The notes: a model not told the origin generated them from the letters alone. Positions 36,237 to 45,428 are shown, counted from the first letter of the stretch. The stretch: 64,000 nucleotides of DNA from Actinomadura sp. WMMA1423 (GCF_006547145.1 NZ_CP041244.1:8742001-8806000); one strand, 5' to 3'. Numbers and translations: made by a program.

Positions 36237-37429
36237 CCGTGCACAGCGGGCGGTGGAGCCTGGAAGACCGTCTGGAGCAGGGCCTGCGCGAGCTCCCCTT
36301 CGAGGTCCCGCCGGGCACGGCGTCCGTCACGGTCGGGCTCTCCTTCGACGGCGGTGTGATCGACCTGGGCTGCCATGGGCCGGACGGGTTCCGCGGCTGG
36401 TCCGGCGGGGCGCGCCGCGAGTTCACCATCGGGGCCGGCTGGGCGACGCCCGGCTACCTTCCCGGCGAGCTCGAACCCGGCGTCTGGCACGTCTGGCTCG
36501 GACTGCACCGGATCCCGCCGGACGGCGTCCCCTACGAGGTCACCGTCACGACCTCAGGGGCTGCCCCAGACCGCCCGGACGAACCGCCGCCGCCACGGCC
36601 GGAGCGGCCGCCCCGCCGGGAGCTGCCCGCCCCGCCCGGGATGCGGTGGCTGGCCGGCGACCTGCACGCGCACACCGTCCACAGCGACGGCACGCTCACC
36701 GTCACCGAGCTGGCCTGCCTCGCCGCCTCCCGGGGGCTGGACTTCCTCGCCGTGACCGACCACAACACCGTCAGCCACCACCCCGAGCTGCCCGCCGCCG
36801 GTGCGCACGCCGGGGTTCTCCTGCTGCCCGGCCAGGAGGTCACCACCGACCTCGGCCACGCGAACGTCTTCGGCGACACCGGCTGGATCGACTTCCGCGG
36901 GCCGAGCGCCGACTGGGCCGCCACCTCCGCCGCGCGCGGCGGGCTCATGTCGATCAACCATCCGCTGAGCGGCGACTGCGCCTGGCGCCGCCCCCTGCCC
37001 GCCGGGCACCGGCCGCGCCTCGCCGAGATCTGGCACTCCTCCTGGTGGGACCGCCGCTGGGGCGCCCCGCTGGCCTGGGCGGACCTGTGGCGGCCCGGAG
37101 GCGTCGTGCCCCTCGGCGGCAGCGATTTCCACGACCCGGCGCAGGAGAAGAGCCTCGGCGAGCCCGTCACCTGGGTCCTCACCGAGGGGGAGGACGTGCT
37201 GGGCGGGCTCGCCGCCGGCCGGACCTCGGTGTCCGCCGGCCTGGACGCGCCCGTCCTGCTGCGCGCCGGCGACGAGCTCACCGCCATGGGCGCGGACGGG
37301 ACCGTGCTGGTCCGGCCGGACGGGCGGCGGGCCGCCGTCCGCGGCGACCGCGTCCGGATGCCCGCCGACGGGGCGGGCATGCACCGCCTGGAGACCCACG
37401 AGAACGAGGTGATCGCACTGTGCGGGTAG
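36233..37429 (+). CDS. CehA/McbA-type PHP-domain phosphoesterase
   Basis: 398 residues. An N-terminal beta domain (~1-120) and Pro-rich linker precede a PHP metallo-domain: DLHAHTVHSDGTLT, AVTDHNTVSHH, GQEVTTDLGHANVFG, SINHPLSGDCAW and GSDFHDPAQ supply the His/Asp metal ligands. CehA/McbA names come from carbaryl hydrolases, but most members are likely phosphoesterases. Sitting between a sugar ATPase and a GH38 mannosidase, it may clip phosphodiester-linked mannose or a related sugar phosphate. No signal peptide is visible, so it appears cytoplasmic. The stop overlaps the mannosidase start. Confidence 0.82.
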   Translation: MTVHSGRWSLEDRLEQGLRELPFEVPPGTASVTVGLSFDGGVIDLGCHGPDGFRGWSGGARREFTIGAGWATPGYLPGELEPGVWHVWLGLHRIPPDGVPYEVTVTTSGAAPDRPDEPPPPRPERPPRRELPAPPGMRWLAGDLHAHTVHSDGTLTVTELACLAASRGLDFLAVTDHNTVSHHPELPAAGAHAGVLLLPGQEVTTDLGHANVFGDTGWIDFRGPSADWAATSAARGGLMSINHPLSGDCAWRRPLPAGHRPRLAEIWHSSWWDRRWGAPLAWADLWRPGGVVPLGGSDFHDPAQEKSLGEPVTWVLTEGEDVLGGLAAGRTSVSAGLDAPVLLRAGDELTAMGADGTVLVRPDGRRAAVRGDRVRMPADGAGMHRLETHENEVIALCG

Positions 37430-40140
37430 AAGGCCGGACCGAGGAATCCGAGATCGTCGTCGTGCCGCACACCCACTGGGACCGCGAGTGGTACCTGCCG
37501 TTCCAGCGCTTCCGGCTCCGCCTGGTGTCGCTGCTGGACGGCGTCGTCGACGGCATGGAGGCCGACCCCCGCTGGCATTTCACGCTGGACGGGCAGATGG
37601 CCGCCGTCGACGACTACCTGGAGATCCGCCCCGAGCGGCGGGACCGTGTGGCCGCGCTCGTCCGGGAGGGCCGCCTCGCCGTCGGCCCCTGGCAGATCCT
37701 GCACGACGAGTTCCTGTGCTCGGGGGAGAACATCGTCCGGAACCTGGAGCTCGGGCTGCGGCGCGCGGAGGAGCTGGGCGCCGCCATGATGGTCGGCTAC
37801 CTGCCCGACCAGTTCGGGCACTGCGCGCAGACGCCGCAGATCCTGCGGCTCGCGGGGATCGAGCACGCCTGCGTGTGGCGCGGCGTCCCGGACCGGGTCC
37901 GCACCCGCGCGTTCGCCTGGGAGGCGCCGGACGGGACCGCGATCCGCACCCAGTACCTCCCCGAGGGCGGCTACGGCAACGCCGCCTCGATGTTCGAGGA
38001 GTTCGAGGACGGCGCCTCGCTGCTGACCGGCCGCGTCGCCGGGTTCGCCGAGTCGATGGGCCGCTGGTACCCGGGCGGCGGCCCCCTGCTGGCCATGTAC
38101 GGGGCCGACCACACCGCGCCCGCCGCCGACCTCGCCGACCGGGTCGCCTCCGCCGGGCGCGCGATGCGGCTGGACACCCTCGCCGGGTACTTCGCCGGGG
38201 AGGAGCCGTCCGTGGACGGCCTGCCGCGCGTCCGCGGCGAGCTGCGCTCCCACGCGCGCGCCAACATCCTGCCCGGCGTGCTGTCGGCCCGCGTCCGGCT
38301 CAAGCAGCTGATGGGACGCGCCGAACGGCTCGTGGAGCGCTACGCCGAGCCGCTGACCGCGCTCTGGTACACCGGCGACGCGCAGCGGTTCCTCGACCTG
38401 GCCTGGCGGAACCTCATCGAGGTGAGCTGCCACGACTCGGTCACCGGCTGCGGCAGCGACGAGACCGCCGAGCAGGTCGCGGCGCGCATGGCCGAGGCCG
38501 AGCAGCTCGGCCGCGCGGTCTGCGACCTCGTCACCGCCGAGCGCGCCGGGACGGTGCCGCTCGGCTCGCACCTGGTGTTCAACCCGACCCCCGCGACGCG
38601 CACCGGCCTCGTCACCCTGGACGTCCCAGGCGAAGGGGAACCCGGGCTGGAGACGGGGGACGGGCGGCCAGTACCCGTCCAGACGCTCGACACCGCCCCC
38701 ACCGTGCTGGACGACGCGCTCCACCCGGCCTCGGAGCTGCCCATCCTGCTGGAGCGGGTGTACGGGCGGGTGCTGTTCGGGCAGGAGATCCGCGACTGGT
38801 CGGTGTCCCCGGCGGACCGCACCCTCACCTTCCACGTCACGGCCCGCGCCGACCTGCCGTTCGACATCGGCGAGGTGCGCGGGGCGCTGCGCGGCGCGGA
38901 CGGCGACTGGCGCGTCCGGATCCTGGCCGACCCGCGCCGCACGGTCGCCGCGCTGGTCGAGGTGCCCCCGCTCGGGCTCACCGCCGTCCGGCCCGCCGCC
39001 TCCGGCGCCGCTCCGGAGGGGCGGGTCAGGGCCGAGGGGAACGTCCTGGACAACGGGCTGCTGCGCGCCGAGGTCCGGGACGACGGCACGCTCCAGCTGC
39101 GCACCCCGTCCGGCCACGTCGTAGAGGGGGCCGGCCGCATCGTGGACGGCGGCGACCTCGGCGACTCCTACAACTACGCGCCGCCCGCCGAGGACCGCGT
39201 CGTCGGCGACCCCCGGGCGGTGGACGTCCGGACCGTGTGGGAGGGGCCGCTCGTCGCCGCGCTCGACATCGTCCGGACCTACCGGTGGCCCGCGTCCGGG
39301 GACGTCCCGGGCGGCGCCCGGTCCACCGCCGAAGAGGACGTGACCGTCACGACCCGCGCCGAACTCCGCGCCGGGGAGCCCTTCCTGCGGCTGCGCGTCA
39401 CATTCGACAACCGGTGCGACGACCATCGCGTCCGGCTGCACCTGCCACTGCCGCGCGAGGCCGCCTCGTCCTTCGCCGAGGGCCAGTTCGCGATCGTCGA
39501 GCGGGGGCTCACCGCCGAGGGCGGCTTCGGCGAGCGCCCCGTGCCGACGTTCCCCGCGTCCGGCTTCGCCGCCGCGGGCGGCCTGGCCGTCCTGCTGGAG
39601 CACGCGACCGAGTACGAGGTCCTGGGCGGACGGGAGATGGCGATCACCCTGCTGCGCTCGATCGGCTACCTGTCGCGGGACCGCAACGCCTACCGCGACC
39701 AGCCCGCCGGACCCCAGCTCCCGACGCCGCTGGCCCAGTGCCGGGGCGAGCGCACGGTCGGCCTCGCGGTCATGCCGTACTCCGGCGAAGCGCCAGGAAC
39801 CGATGTACTGCGGGCGGCCGAGGCCTACCGCCACGACCTGTTCACCGCCGCCGGCTACGGGCGGGCCGCCACGCCCGTCCCGCCGTCCAGGCCGGGCATC
39901 TCGATCACGGGCGACGGCGTGGCGATGACCTCGCTGCGCCTCCGCGACGGCTGGATCGAGACCCGCGTGGTCGCCCAGTGCGCGCACCCCACCACGGCCG
40001 TCATCCAGGGCGGCCTCACCGGGGCGACCCGCGTCGACCTGCGCGGACGCCCCGGCATCCCGCTCGACGTGCACGAGGGGACCGCCGCGCTCGCGCTGCG
40101 GCCCTGGGAGATCGCGACCGTCCGGCTCAGGAGGGCCTAG
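37420..40140 (+). CDS. Alpha-mannosidase, glycoside hydrolase family 38
   Basis: 906 residues, no signal peptide, so it acts in the cytoplasm on imported glycans. The catalytic N-terminal domain shows VVVPHTHWDREWYLPFQ (Zn ligands His and Asp) and GYLPDQFGHCAQTPQIL with the nucleophile Asp. Next come AMYGADHTAP, the three-helix middle domain (HARANILPGVLSARVRLKQ; ISCHDSVTG-like VSCHDSVTGCGSDE with a further Zn His) and a large beta C-terminus. The GTG at 37420 overlaps the upstream stop by 10 bp and places the family motif at residue ~15. It ends the second sugar operon and faces ppgK with overlapping ends. Confidence 0.93.
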   Translation: MRVEGRTEESEIVVVPHTHWDREWYLPFQRFRLRLVSLLDGVVDGMEADPRWHFTLDGQMAAVDDYLEIRPERRDRVAALVREGRLAVGPWQILHDEFLCSGENIVRNLELGLRRAEELGAAMMVGYLPDQFGHCAQTPQILRLAGIEHACVWRGVPDRVRTRAFAWEAPDGTAIRTQYLPEGGYGNAASMFEEFEDGASLLTGRVAGFAESMGRWYPGGGPLLAMYGADHTAPAADLADRVASAGRAMRLDTLAGYFAGEEPSVDGLPRVRGELRSHARANILPGVLSARVRLKQLMGRAERLVERYAEPLTALWYTGDAQRFLDLAWRNLIEVSCHDSVTGCGSDETAEQVAARMAEAEQLGRAVCDLVTAERAGTVPLGSHLVFNPTPATRTGLVTLDVPGEGEPGLETGDGRPVPVQTLDTAPTVLDDALHPASELPILLERVYGRVLFGQEIRDWSVSPADRTLTFHVTARADLPFDIGEVRGALRGADGDWRVRILADPRRTVAALVEVPPLGLTAVRPAASGAAPEGRVRAEGNVLDNGLLRAEVRDDGTLQLRTPSGHVVEGAGRIVDGGDLGDSYNYAPPAEDRVVGDPRAVDVRTVWEGPLVAALDIVRTYRWPASGDVPGGARSTAEEDVTVTTRAELRAGEPFLRLRVTFDNRCDDHRVRLHLPLPREAASSFAEGQFAIVERGLTAEGGFGERPVPTFPASGFAAAGGLAVLLEHATEYEVLGGREMAITLLRSIGYLSRDRNAYRDQPAGPQLPTPLAQCRGERTVGLAVMPYSGEAPGTDVLRAAEAYRHDLFTAAGYGRAATPVPPSRPGISITGDGVAMTSLRLRDGWIETRVVAQCAHPTTAVIQGGLTGATRVDLRGRPGIPLDVHEGTAALALRPWEIATVRLRRA

Positions 40141-40901
40141 CGTGCGGCCTCCAGGGAGCGCGCGGCGTCCGCCGCCATCGCCGCCCCCACGATCCCCGCG
40201 TTGTTCACCAGCCGCGCGGGGACGATCTCCGCCCGGACGCCCTTGAGCAGCGGCAGGAAGTGCTCGGACTTCTTGCTCACCCCGCCGCCCACGATGATCA
40301 GTGACGGGGAGATCAGCGCCTCCAGGTGGCCCAGGTACACGCTGAGCCGCTTCGCCCACTTCTTCCAGCTGAGGTCCTCCTCCTCCCGCGCCCTCGCCGC
40401 CGCGCGGATCTCGGCGTCCTCGCCGTCGACCTGGAGGTGCCCGAACTCGGTGTTCGGGACGAGGACCCCGTCGGTGAACAGGGCGCTGCCGATGCCCGTC
40501 CCCAGCGTGAGCACGACGACCGTGCCGTGCCGCCCGCGCCCCGCGCCGAGCCGCATCTCCGCGATCCCGGCCGCGTCCGCGTCGTTGAGCAGCGTGGTCT
40601 CGCACCCGGTCGCCTCGGCGACCAGCGCGCGCGCCTCCAGCCCGATCCAGCGCTTGGACACGTTCGCCGCCGACAGCGTCACCCCGTCGATCACCACGCC
40701 CGGATAGGTGACCCCGATCGGCCCGTCCCACTCGAAGTGCTCCACGACCTGCGCGAGCACCTTCGCGACCGCCTTGGGCTTCGACGGCTGCGGCGTGTCC
40801 ACCCGGAACCGCTCCCGCGTGAACGTGCCGTCCGACAGGTCGACCACCGCCCCCTTGATCCCCGAACCGCCGATGTCGATCCCCAGCATCTCCCTCGCCA
40901 T
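40137..40901 (-). CDS. ppgK: Polyphosphate glucokinase
   Basis: ROK-fold kinase that phosphorylates glucose with inorganic polyphosphate (and usually ATP), typical of actinobacteria. 254 residues: GIDIGGSGIKGAVVDL at the N-terminus, NDADAAGIAEM, LTLGTGIGSALF, and NTEFGHLQVDGEDAE in place of the ROK Zn motif, as in PpgK. Its end overlaps the end of the mannosidase gene on the other strand by 4 bp. It may help handle hexoses from the sugar operons, but it is probably transcribed on its own. Confidence 0.93.
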   Translation of the reverse strand: MAREMLGIDIGGSGIKGAVVDLSDGTFTRERFRVDTPQPSKPKAVAKVLAQVVEHFEWDGPIGVTYPGVVIDGVTLSAANVSKRWIGLEARALVAEATGCETTLLNDADAAGIAEMRLGAGRGRHGTVVVLTLGTGIGSALFTDGVLVPNTEFGHLQVDGEDAEIRAAARAREEEDLSWKKWAKRLSVYLGHLEALISPSLIIVGGGVSKKSEHFLPLLKGVRAEIVPARLVNNAGIVGAAMAADAARSLEAAR

Positions 40902-40929
40902 GCCCGTACTCTGCCCGATCTTGACCGGG

Positions 40930-41250
40930 CTAAGAGCCCTCCAGGACCTGGAGACCGACCACGCCGACGACGATCAGGCCGAGGAACGCCAGCCGCGCCG
41001 GCGACGCGCTCTCCCCGAACGCGACCATGCCGACGACCGCGACGCCGAGCGCCCCCAGCCCGACGAAGACCGCGTACGCCGTCCCGACCGGCAGGGAGCG
41101 CAGCGAGAGCGAAAGCACGACGACGCTGAGCAGCGCCACGGAGAGGCCGATGACGGTCGGCCAGAGCCGCGTCAGGCCGTCCGACTGCTTGAGCGCCGTC
41201 GCCCACACCAGCTCGGTCAGCCCCGCGATCAACAGGAACACCCAGGCCAT
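40930..41250 (-). CDS. SMR-family exporter, Gdx/SugE type
   Basis: 106 residues, four transmembrane helices. Glu14 in LLIAGLTELVWATALKQSDG is the coupling residue, and the ALKxSxGxTRLxP pattern plus LPVGTAYAVFVGLGALG fit the Gdx/SugE branch, whose characterised members export guanidinium, rather than the EmrE drug-pump branch. Its ATG overlaps the SDR stop, so the two are one operon under the divergent TetR gene. Confidence 0.88.
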   Translation of the reverse strand: MAWVFLLIAGLTELVWATALKQSDGLTRLWPTVIGLSVALLSVVVLSLSLRSLPVGTAYAVFVGLGALGVAVVGMVAFGESASPARLAFLGLIVVGVVGLQVLEGS

Positions 41251-41993
41251 CAGGCTGCATACCCCCCGTCCACGGCGATCGCCGCACCGGTGACATAGTC
41301 CCCGCCCGGACCCGCGAGATGCGCGACCATCGCGGCGATCTCCTCGGCGCGCCCGTACCGGCCGAGCGCGGTGAACCCGCGCTCGAACTCGGCGTCGGGG
41401 GAGTCGGCCGGGTTCATCTCGGTGTCGGTCGAGCCCGGCTGCACCACGTTCGCGGTGATCCCGCGCGGCCCGAGATCGCGGGCCAGGCCGCGGGTGAGCC
41501 CGGTGAGCGCCGACTTGCTCATGGCGTACAGCGTCCAGCCGGGATAGGGGACGCGCTCGGCGAGGCTGCTGCCGATGCTGATGATGCGCCCGCCCGGCCC
41601 GAGATGGCGGGCCGCCGCCTGCGACGCGACGAACACGGCCCGGACGTGGACCGCCAGCGTCAGGTCGAGTTCGGCGGCCGACACGTCCTCCAGCGGCCCG
41701 TAGGGGGCGATCCCGGCGTTGTTGACCAGGATGTCGAGCCGGCCCAGTTCCGCCGCCGCCCGGTCGACGGCCGCGACGACGGCCGCCGGGTCCGCCGCGT
41801 CGGCCGCGATCGCCAGCCCGCGCCCGCCCGCCGCCTCGATCTCCGCGACGACTCCGGCGGCCCGCTCCGGGGCCCGCACGTAGGTCACCGCGACGTCCGC
41901 GCCCTGCCGCGCCAGCCGGCGCGCGATCGCCGCCCCGATCCCGCGCCCGCCGCCCGTCACCAGGGCCGCCCGTCCAGCCAGATCCGCCGTCAT
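41250..41993 (-). CDS. Short-chain dehydrogenase/reductase
   Basis: 247 residues, classical NAD(P)-dependent SDR: TGGGRGIGAAIA cofactor loop, NNAGIAPYG, catalytic Ser in SIGSS and YAMSK (Tyr/Lys). The AVTYVRAPERA segment after beta-2 suggests NADPH preference. Substrate unknown. First gene of the SDR-SMR operon, divergent from the TetR regulator across two palindromic operators. Confidence 0.9.
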   Translation of the reverse strand: MTADLAGRAALVTGGGRGIGAAIARRLARQGADVAVTYVRAPERAAGVVAEIEAAGGRGLAIAADAADPAAVVAAVDRAAAELGRLDILVNNAGIAPYGPLEDVSAAELDLTLAVHVRAVFVASQAAARHLGPGGRIISIGSSLAERVPYPGWTLYAMSKSALTGLTRGLARDLGPRGITANVVQPGSTDTEMNPADSPDAEFERGFTALGRYGRAEEIAAMVAHLAGPGGDYVTGAAIAVDGGYAA

Positions 41994-42010
41994 CCCACGC
42001 TCCCGCCACT

Positions 42011-42030
42011 AACCGGAGAAAGTTCCGGTT
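42011..42030. promoter_or_regulatory. TetR operator 1
   Basis: AACCGGA - GAAAGT - TCCGGTT, perfect 7-base arms with a 6-base centre, in the divergent region between the SDR and TetR genes. Confidence 0.8.
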
Positions 42031-42039
42031 ACGGAGCTT

Positions 42040-42059
42040 AACCGGAGAACTTTCCGGAT
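42040..42059. promoter_or_regulatory. TetR operator 2
   Basis: AACCGGA - GAACTT - TCCGGAT, 29 bp from and nearly identical to the first site (last two bases break the symmetry). Two sites on nearly the same helical face suggest cooperative binding that shuts both divergent promoters. Confidence 0.78.
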
Positions 42060-42083
42060 ACAAACCCGTTACGCTGGTGTGCC

Positions 42084-42701
42084 GTGCCTGAAGGGGGCTG
42101 GATGCGGGAGTTGCCCGTGGTGGGGCGGCCGCCCGCCGAGCGCGCGGACGCCGCGCACAACCGCCGCCGCATCCTGCGCGCCGCCGCGGAGGTGATCGCC
42201 ACCCGCGGGCCCGAGGCCGTCTCCATGGACGAGGTCGCGCGGGCCGCCGGGGTCGGCGTCGGCACCGTGTACCGCCGGTTCGGCGACCGGGCCCGGCTCG
42301 TCTTCGCCGTGATCGACGACCGCGAGCGCGACTTCCAGGCCGCCTTCATCCAGGGCCCGCCGCCGCTCGGCCCGGGCGCCGCCCCCGCCGACCGCGTCCG
42401 CGCCTTCCTGCACGCCCTGGCCGACCGCACCGAGGCCCAGGCCGACCTGCTGCTGATGGCCGAGTCCGACCCGCCCGACGCCCGCTTCCGCGACGGCTCC
42501 TACGGGCTCTACCACCGGCATCTGGCGATCCTGCTCCACGAGATCCGCCCCGGCGCCGACGCCGCCTACCTGGCCGACGCCCTCCTCGCCCCCCTCGCCG
42601 CGAACCTGTTCCTCCACCAGCGCCGCACGCGCGGCATGCCCCTCGCCCGCGTCAAGTCCGGTCTGGACGCCCTCGCCGCCGGCCTCCTGGGATCGGGATA
42701 G
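42084..42701 (+). CDS. TetR-family repressor
   Basis: 205 residues. Winged N-terminal HTH (NRRRILRAAAEVIATRGPEAVSMDEVARAAG, VGVGTVYRRFGDRARLV) and a variable ligand-binding C-terminus. The GTG at 42084 is 24 bp after operator 2; an ATG at 42102 is an alternative. It probably represses itself and the divergent SDR-exporter operon through the two palindromes. Confidence 0.9.
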   Translation: MPEGGWMRELPVVGRPPAERADAAHNRRRILRAAAEVIATRGPEAVSMDEVARAAGVGVGTVYRRFGDRARLVFAVIDDRERDFQAAFIQGPPPLGPGAAPADRVRAFLHALADRTEAQADLLLMAESDPPDARFRDGSYGLYHRHLAILLHEIRPGADAAYLADALLAPLAANLFLHQRRTRGMPLARVKSGLDALAAGLLGSG

Positions 42702-42751
42702 ATCCGGCGAAACCCCTTATCACCGCGGTGCCGGGCCGTCAGACTGGGGGA

Positions 42752-44155
42752 GTGAACGACTTCGATCTCCTCGTCCTCGGCTCGGGTCCCGGCGGGCAGC
42801 GCGCGGCCATCGCCGCGGCCAAGCTGGGCCGCAGGGTCGGCATCGTCGACCGCCGCGACATGATGGGCGGCGTCTGCATCAACACCGGGACGATCCCGTC
42901 CAAGACGCTCCGCGAGGCCGTCCTCTACCTGACCGGGCTCAACCAGCGCGAGCTGTACGGGCAGAGCTACCGGGTCAAAGAGGAGATCACCGTCGCCGAC
43001 CTCGGGATGCGCACCCAGCACGTCATCGGCCGCGAGACCGACGTCGTCCGCAGCCAGCTCGCCCGGAACCGCGTCACCGTGCTGCCCGGCACCGGCCGCT
43101 TCCTGGAGCCCGACACGATCGCCGTCAGCGGCACTGGCGACCGCGAGCAGAAGGTCACCGCCGACCGCATCGTGATCGCCACGGGCACCTGCCCCGCCCG
43201 GCCCGACACCGTCGACTTCGACGACCGGACGATCATCGACTCCGACGGCATCATCCACATGGACCGCATCCCCGAGACCATGGTCGTCGTCGGCGCCGGA
43301 GTGATCGGCATCGAGTACGCCTCCATGTTCGCCGCGCTCGGCACCAAGGTCACCGTGGTCGAGCGCCGCGAGCGCATGCTCGAATTCTGCGACCTGGAGA
43401 TCGTGGAGGCCCTCAAGTACCACCTGCGCGACCTGGCCGTCACGTTCCGCTTCCGCGAGAGCGTCGCGTCCGTCGAGCGGACGGGCGGCGGCGCGATCAC
43501 CATCCTGGAGAGCGGCAAGCGGATCCCCGCCGACACCGTCATGTACTCCGCCGGCCGCCACGGCATGACCGGCGACCTGTGCCTGGAGGCAGCGGGCCTC
43601 AGCGCCGACCGACGCGGCCGGATCAAGGTCGACGAGCACTACCGCACCGAGGTCCCGCACATCTACGCGGTGGGGGACGTGATCGGTTTCCCGTCCCTCG
43701 CGGCCACCTCGATGGAGCAGGGCCGCCTCGCCGCCCACCACGCCTGCGACGAGCCGGTCTCGCAGATCCACGAGACCCAGCCCATCGGCATCTACACCAT
43801 CCCCGAGATCAGCTTCGTCGGCCGCACCGAGGACGCCCTGACCGAGGCCAAGGTCCCCTTCGAGGTGGGCGTGTCCCGCTACCGCGAGCTCGCCCGCGGC
43901 CAGATCATCGGGGACTCCTACGGGATGCTGAAACTCCTCGTCTCACCCGAGGACCGGCGGCTCCTCGGCGTCCACGTGTTCGGCACCGGCGCCACCGAGC
44001 TCGTCCACATCGGCCAGACGGTCATGGGCTGCGGCGGCACGATCGACTACCTGGTCAACGCCGTCTTCAACTACCCCACCCTCGCCGAGTCCTACAAGGT
44101 CGCCGCCCTGGACGCGATGAACAAGATGCGCCACATCGCGCGCCTGTCCGGCTAG
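42752..44155 (+). CDS. sthA: Soluble pyridine nucleotide transhydrogenase
   Basis: 467-residue FAD protein that moves hydride between NADPH and NAD+. LVLGSGPGGQRAAIAAAKLG is the FAD motif. GGVCINTGTIPSKTLREA matches the lipoamide-dehydrogenase active-site segment but lacks the second redox Cys (Thr present), the hallmark of SthA. VVGAGVIGIEYASMFAALG is the NAD(P) motif, and YAVGDVIGFPSLA and the dimerisation domain follow. The GTG preceded by TGGGGGAG sets the start. The end overlaps ssgB on the opposite strand by 4 bp. Confidence 0.93.
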   Translation: MNDFDLLVLGSGPGGQRAAIAAAKLGRRVGIVDRRDMMGGVCINTGTIPSKTLREAVLYLTGLNQRELYGQSYRVKEEITVADLGMRTQHVIGRETDVVRSQLARNRVTVLPGTGRFLEPDTIAVSGTGDREQKVTADRIVIATGTCPARPDTVDFDDRTIIDSDGIIHMDRIPETMVVVGAGVIGIEYASMFAALGTKVTVVERRERMLEFCDLEIVEALKYHLRDLAVTFRFRESVASVERTGGGAITILESGKRIPADTVMYSAGRHGMTGDLCLEAAGLSADRRGRIKVDEHYRTEVPHIYAVGDVIGFPSLAATSMEQGRLAAHHACDEPVSQIHETQPIGIYTIPEISFVGRTEDALTEAKVPFEVGVSRYRELARGQIIGDSYGMLKLLVSPEDRRLLGVHVFGTGATELVHIGQTVMGCGGTIDYLVNAVFNYPTLAESYKVAALDAMNKMRHIARLSG

Positions 44156-44565
44156 GACGGCCAGAGCAGGTTCTCGAGCTCGGCGTCGATGTCGATGAAC
44201 TCGCTCTCCTCGCCGGCGGGCACCGCCTGGTACGTCCGGTGGAGGAAGTCGGCGAGAGGGGAGAGCGGCACCTCGAACAGCGCGTCCCCGAACGGGGAGG
44301 ACAGCGCGATGTTCAGCGTGCCGTCGTCCTCGCCCGGCCAGACCTCGACGTCCCCGCCCCCGACCTTGCGCACGATGCCGACCGTGAGCAGCTCCCGAGC
44401 GAAGATCCACTCAACCGGCTCGTCGTCGCCCACGTAGAAGGCCATCCGGATCGCGTACGGGTCGTCGGCCGCGTACTCCAGCCCGGCCAGCAAGGGGACG
44501 GTCGTGCGGTCGGGGACGACGAGACGAAGGCCCAGCTCTGCTGAGACGGTGGTACTGCTGTTCAT
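44152..44565 (-). CDS. ssgB: SsgA/SsgB-family sporulation and cell-division protein
   Basis: 137 residues. The SsgA-like family controls septum placement during sporulation in filamentous actinomycetes; SsgB recruits FtsZ. Seen: STTVSAELGLRLVVPD, DDPYAIRMAFYVGDDEPVEWIFARELL and SPFGDALFEVPLSPLADFLHRTY. The ATG at 44565 has GAGGGA about 7 bases upstream, better than the ATG two codons earlier at 44571. The match to SsgB rather than another SsgA-like protein is a judgement from the conserved VPLLAGLEYAADDPYAI form. Confidence 0.85.
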   Translation of the reverse strand: MNSSTTVSAELGLRLVVPDRTTVPLLAGLEYAADDPYAIRMAFYVGDDEPVEWIFARELLTVGIVRKVGGGDVEVWPGEDDGTLNIALSSPFGDALFEVPLSPLADFLHRTYQAVPAGEESEFIDIDAELENLLWPS

Positions 44566-44854
44566 GGCCATTCCCTCTTACGTCGGTCCCGCTGGCTCAC
44601 GGGGTGCTGCGGTGAGGAGTTCTCCCTCCTCCCCGACATCCCCGCGATCTATGACGCCTAACTGCCTGAACTCGGCCGAACATTCCGGCGTCCCCGGCGT
44701 TTGTGATCCATCTCACCATAGCAAAACCCGCGTCTGACCTGCGCAAAAGCGGATCATTCGCAAGTTTCTTTCGCCCCCGCCGGCCCGCCCCGCAGGCAGA
44801 TCCACCCGCTCCCCCGGGCCCCCGAGCCCCCATCCGCTGCCTTAGAGTAAAACC

Positions 44855-45280
44855 GTGGCAATAAATCATGAAAAGGAAGCGCCGCCGCCCGAGCCCCGCC
44901 CCATCCACCGCCTCCGCGCCCGGATCCGGCGCAACCCCCTCCTCAACACCGCCTGGCGCGCCGGCGTCTTCCTCACCGGCGCCGCCGTCCTCGTCGGCGG
45001 CCTGATCATGATGGTGACCCCGGGCCCCGGCCTCCTCGGCATCGTCATCGGCCTCGCCATCCTCGCCACCGAGTTCGCCTGGGCCCAGCGCGCCCTCCAC
45101 CGCGCCAAGACCGCCGCGGACCGCGCCAAGGAAAAAGCCCTGGACCCCCGCGCCCGCCGCCGCAACACCATCCTCGGCACCCTGACCGCCCTGGCCCTGG
45201 CCGCCGCCCTGACCGCCTACCTGGCCCTCTACGGCACGACCCTCCCCTGGAACATAGAAGACCCCACCTTCTGGACCTGA
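44855..45280 (+). CDS. TIGR02611-type small membrane protein
   Basis: 141 residues: a basic, Pro-rich N-tail, two close hydrophobic segments around VMMVTPGPGLLGIVIGLAILATEF-like sequence (residues ~38-72), a charged helical stretch (HRAKTAADRAKEKALDPRARRR) and a third hydrophobic segment before the C-terminus. The PGPG turn between segments is the family mark. Function unknown; widespread in actinobacteria. The GTG start is preceded only by an A+T-rich stretch, so transcription may start close by. Confidence 0.8.
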   Translation: MAINHEKEAPPPEPRPIHRLRARIRRNPLLNTAWRAGVFLTGAAVLVGGLIMMVTPGPGLLGIVIGLAILATEFAWAQRALHRAKTAADRAKEKALDPRARRRNTILGTLTALALAAALTAYLALYGTTLPWNIEDPTFWT

Positions 45281-45356
45281 CCCCACCCGAAAACCAACGC
45301 GCGACCACCCCGGCACATGCGCTAGAGTTTCCGACGTCGGAACACACGTTCCACAG

Positions 45357-45428
45357 GGGCGATTAGCTCAGTGGGAGAGCGCTTCGTTCACACCGAAGAG
45401 GCCACTGGTTCGAACCCAGTATCGCCCA
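45357..45428 (+). tRNA. tRNA-Val (anticodon CAC), island attachment gene
   Basis: 72 nt: acceptor GGGCGAT/ATCGCCC with discriminator A, D arm GCTCAGTGGGAGAGC, anticodon loop TTCACAC in a CTTCG/CGAAG stem, T loop GGTTCGAACCC. A -10-like TAGAGT lies about 20 bases upstream. The 3' half, from the anticodon loop on, is duplicated at 54240. Confidence 0.96.

Noticed and set aside
44572..44854. Possible small gene between ssgB and the TIGR02611 gene
   Set aside because: Short frames only, no ribosome-binding site; the stretch is better read as two divergent promoters.
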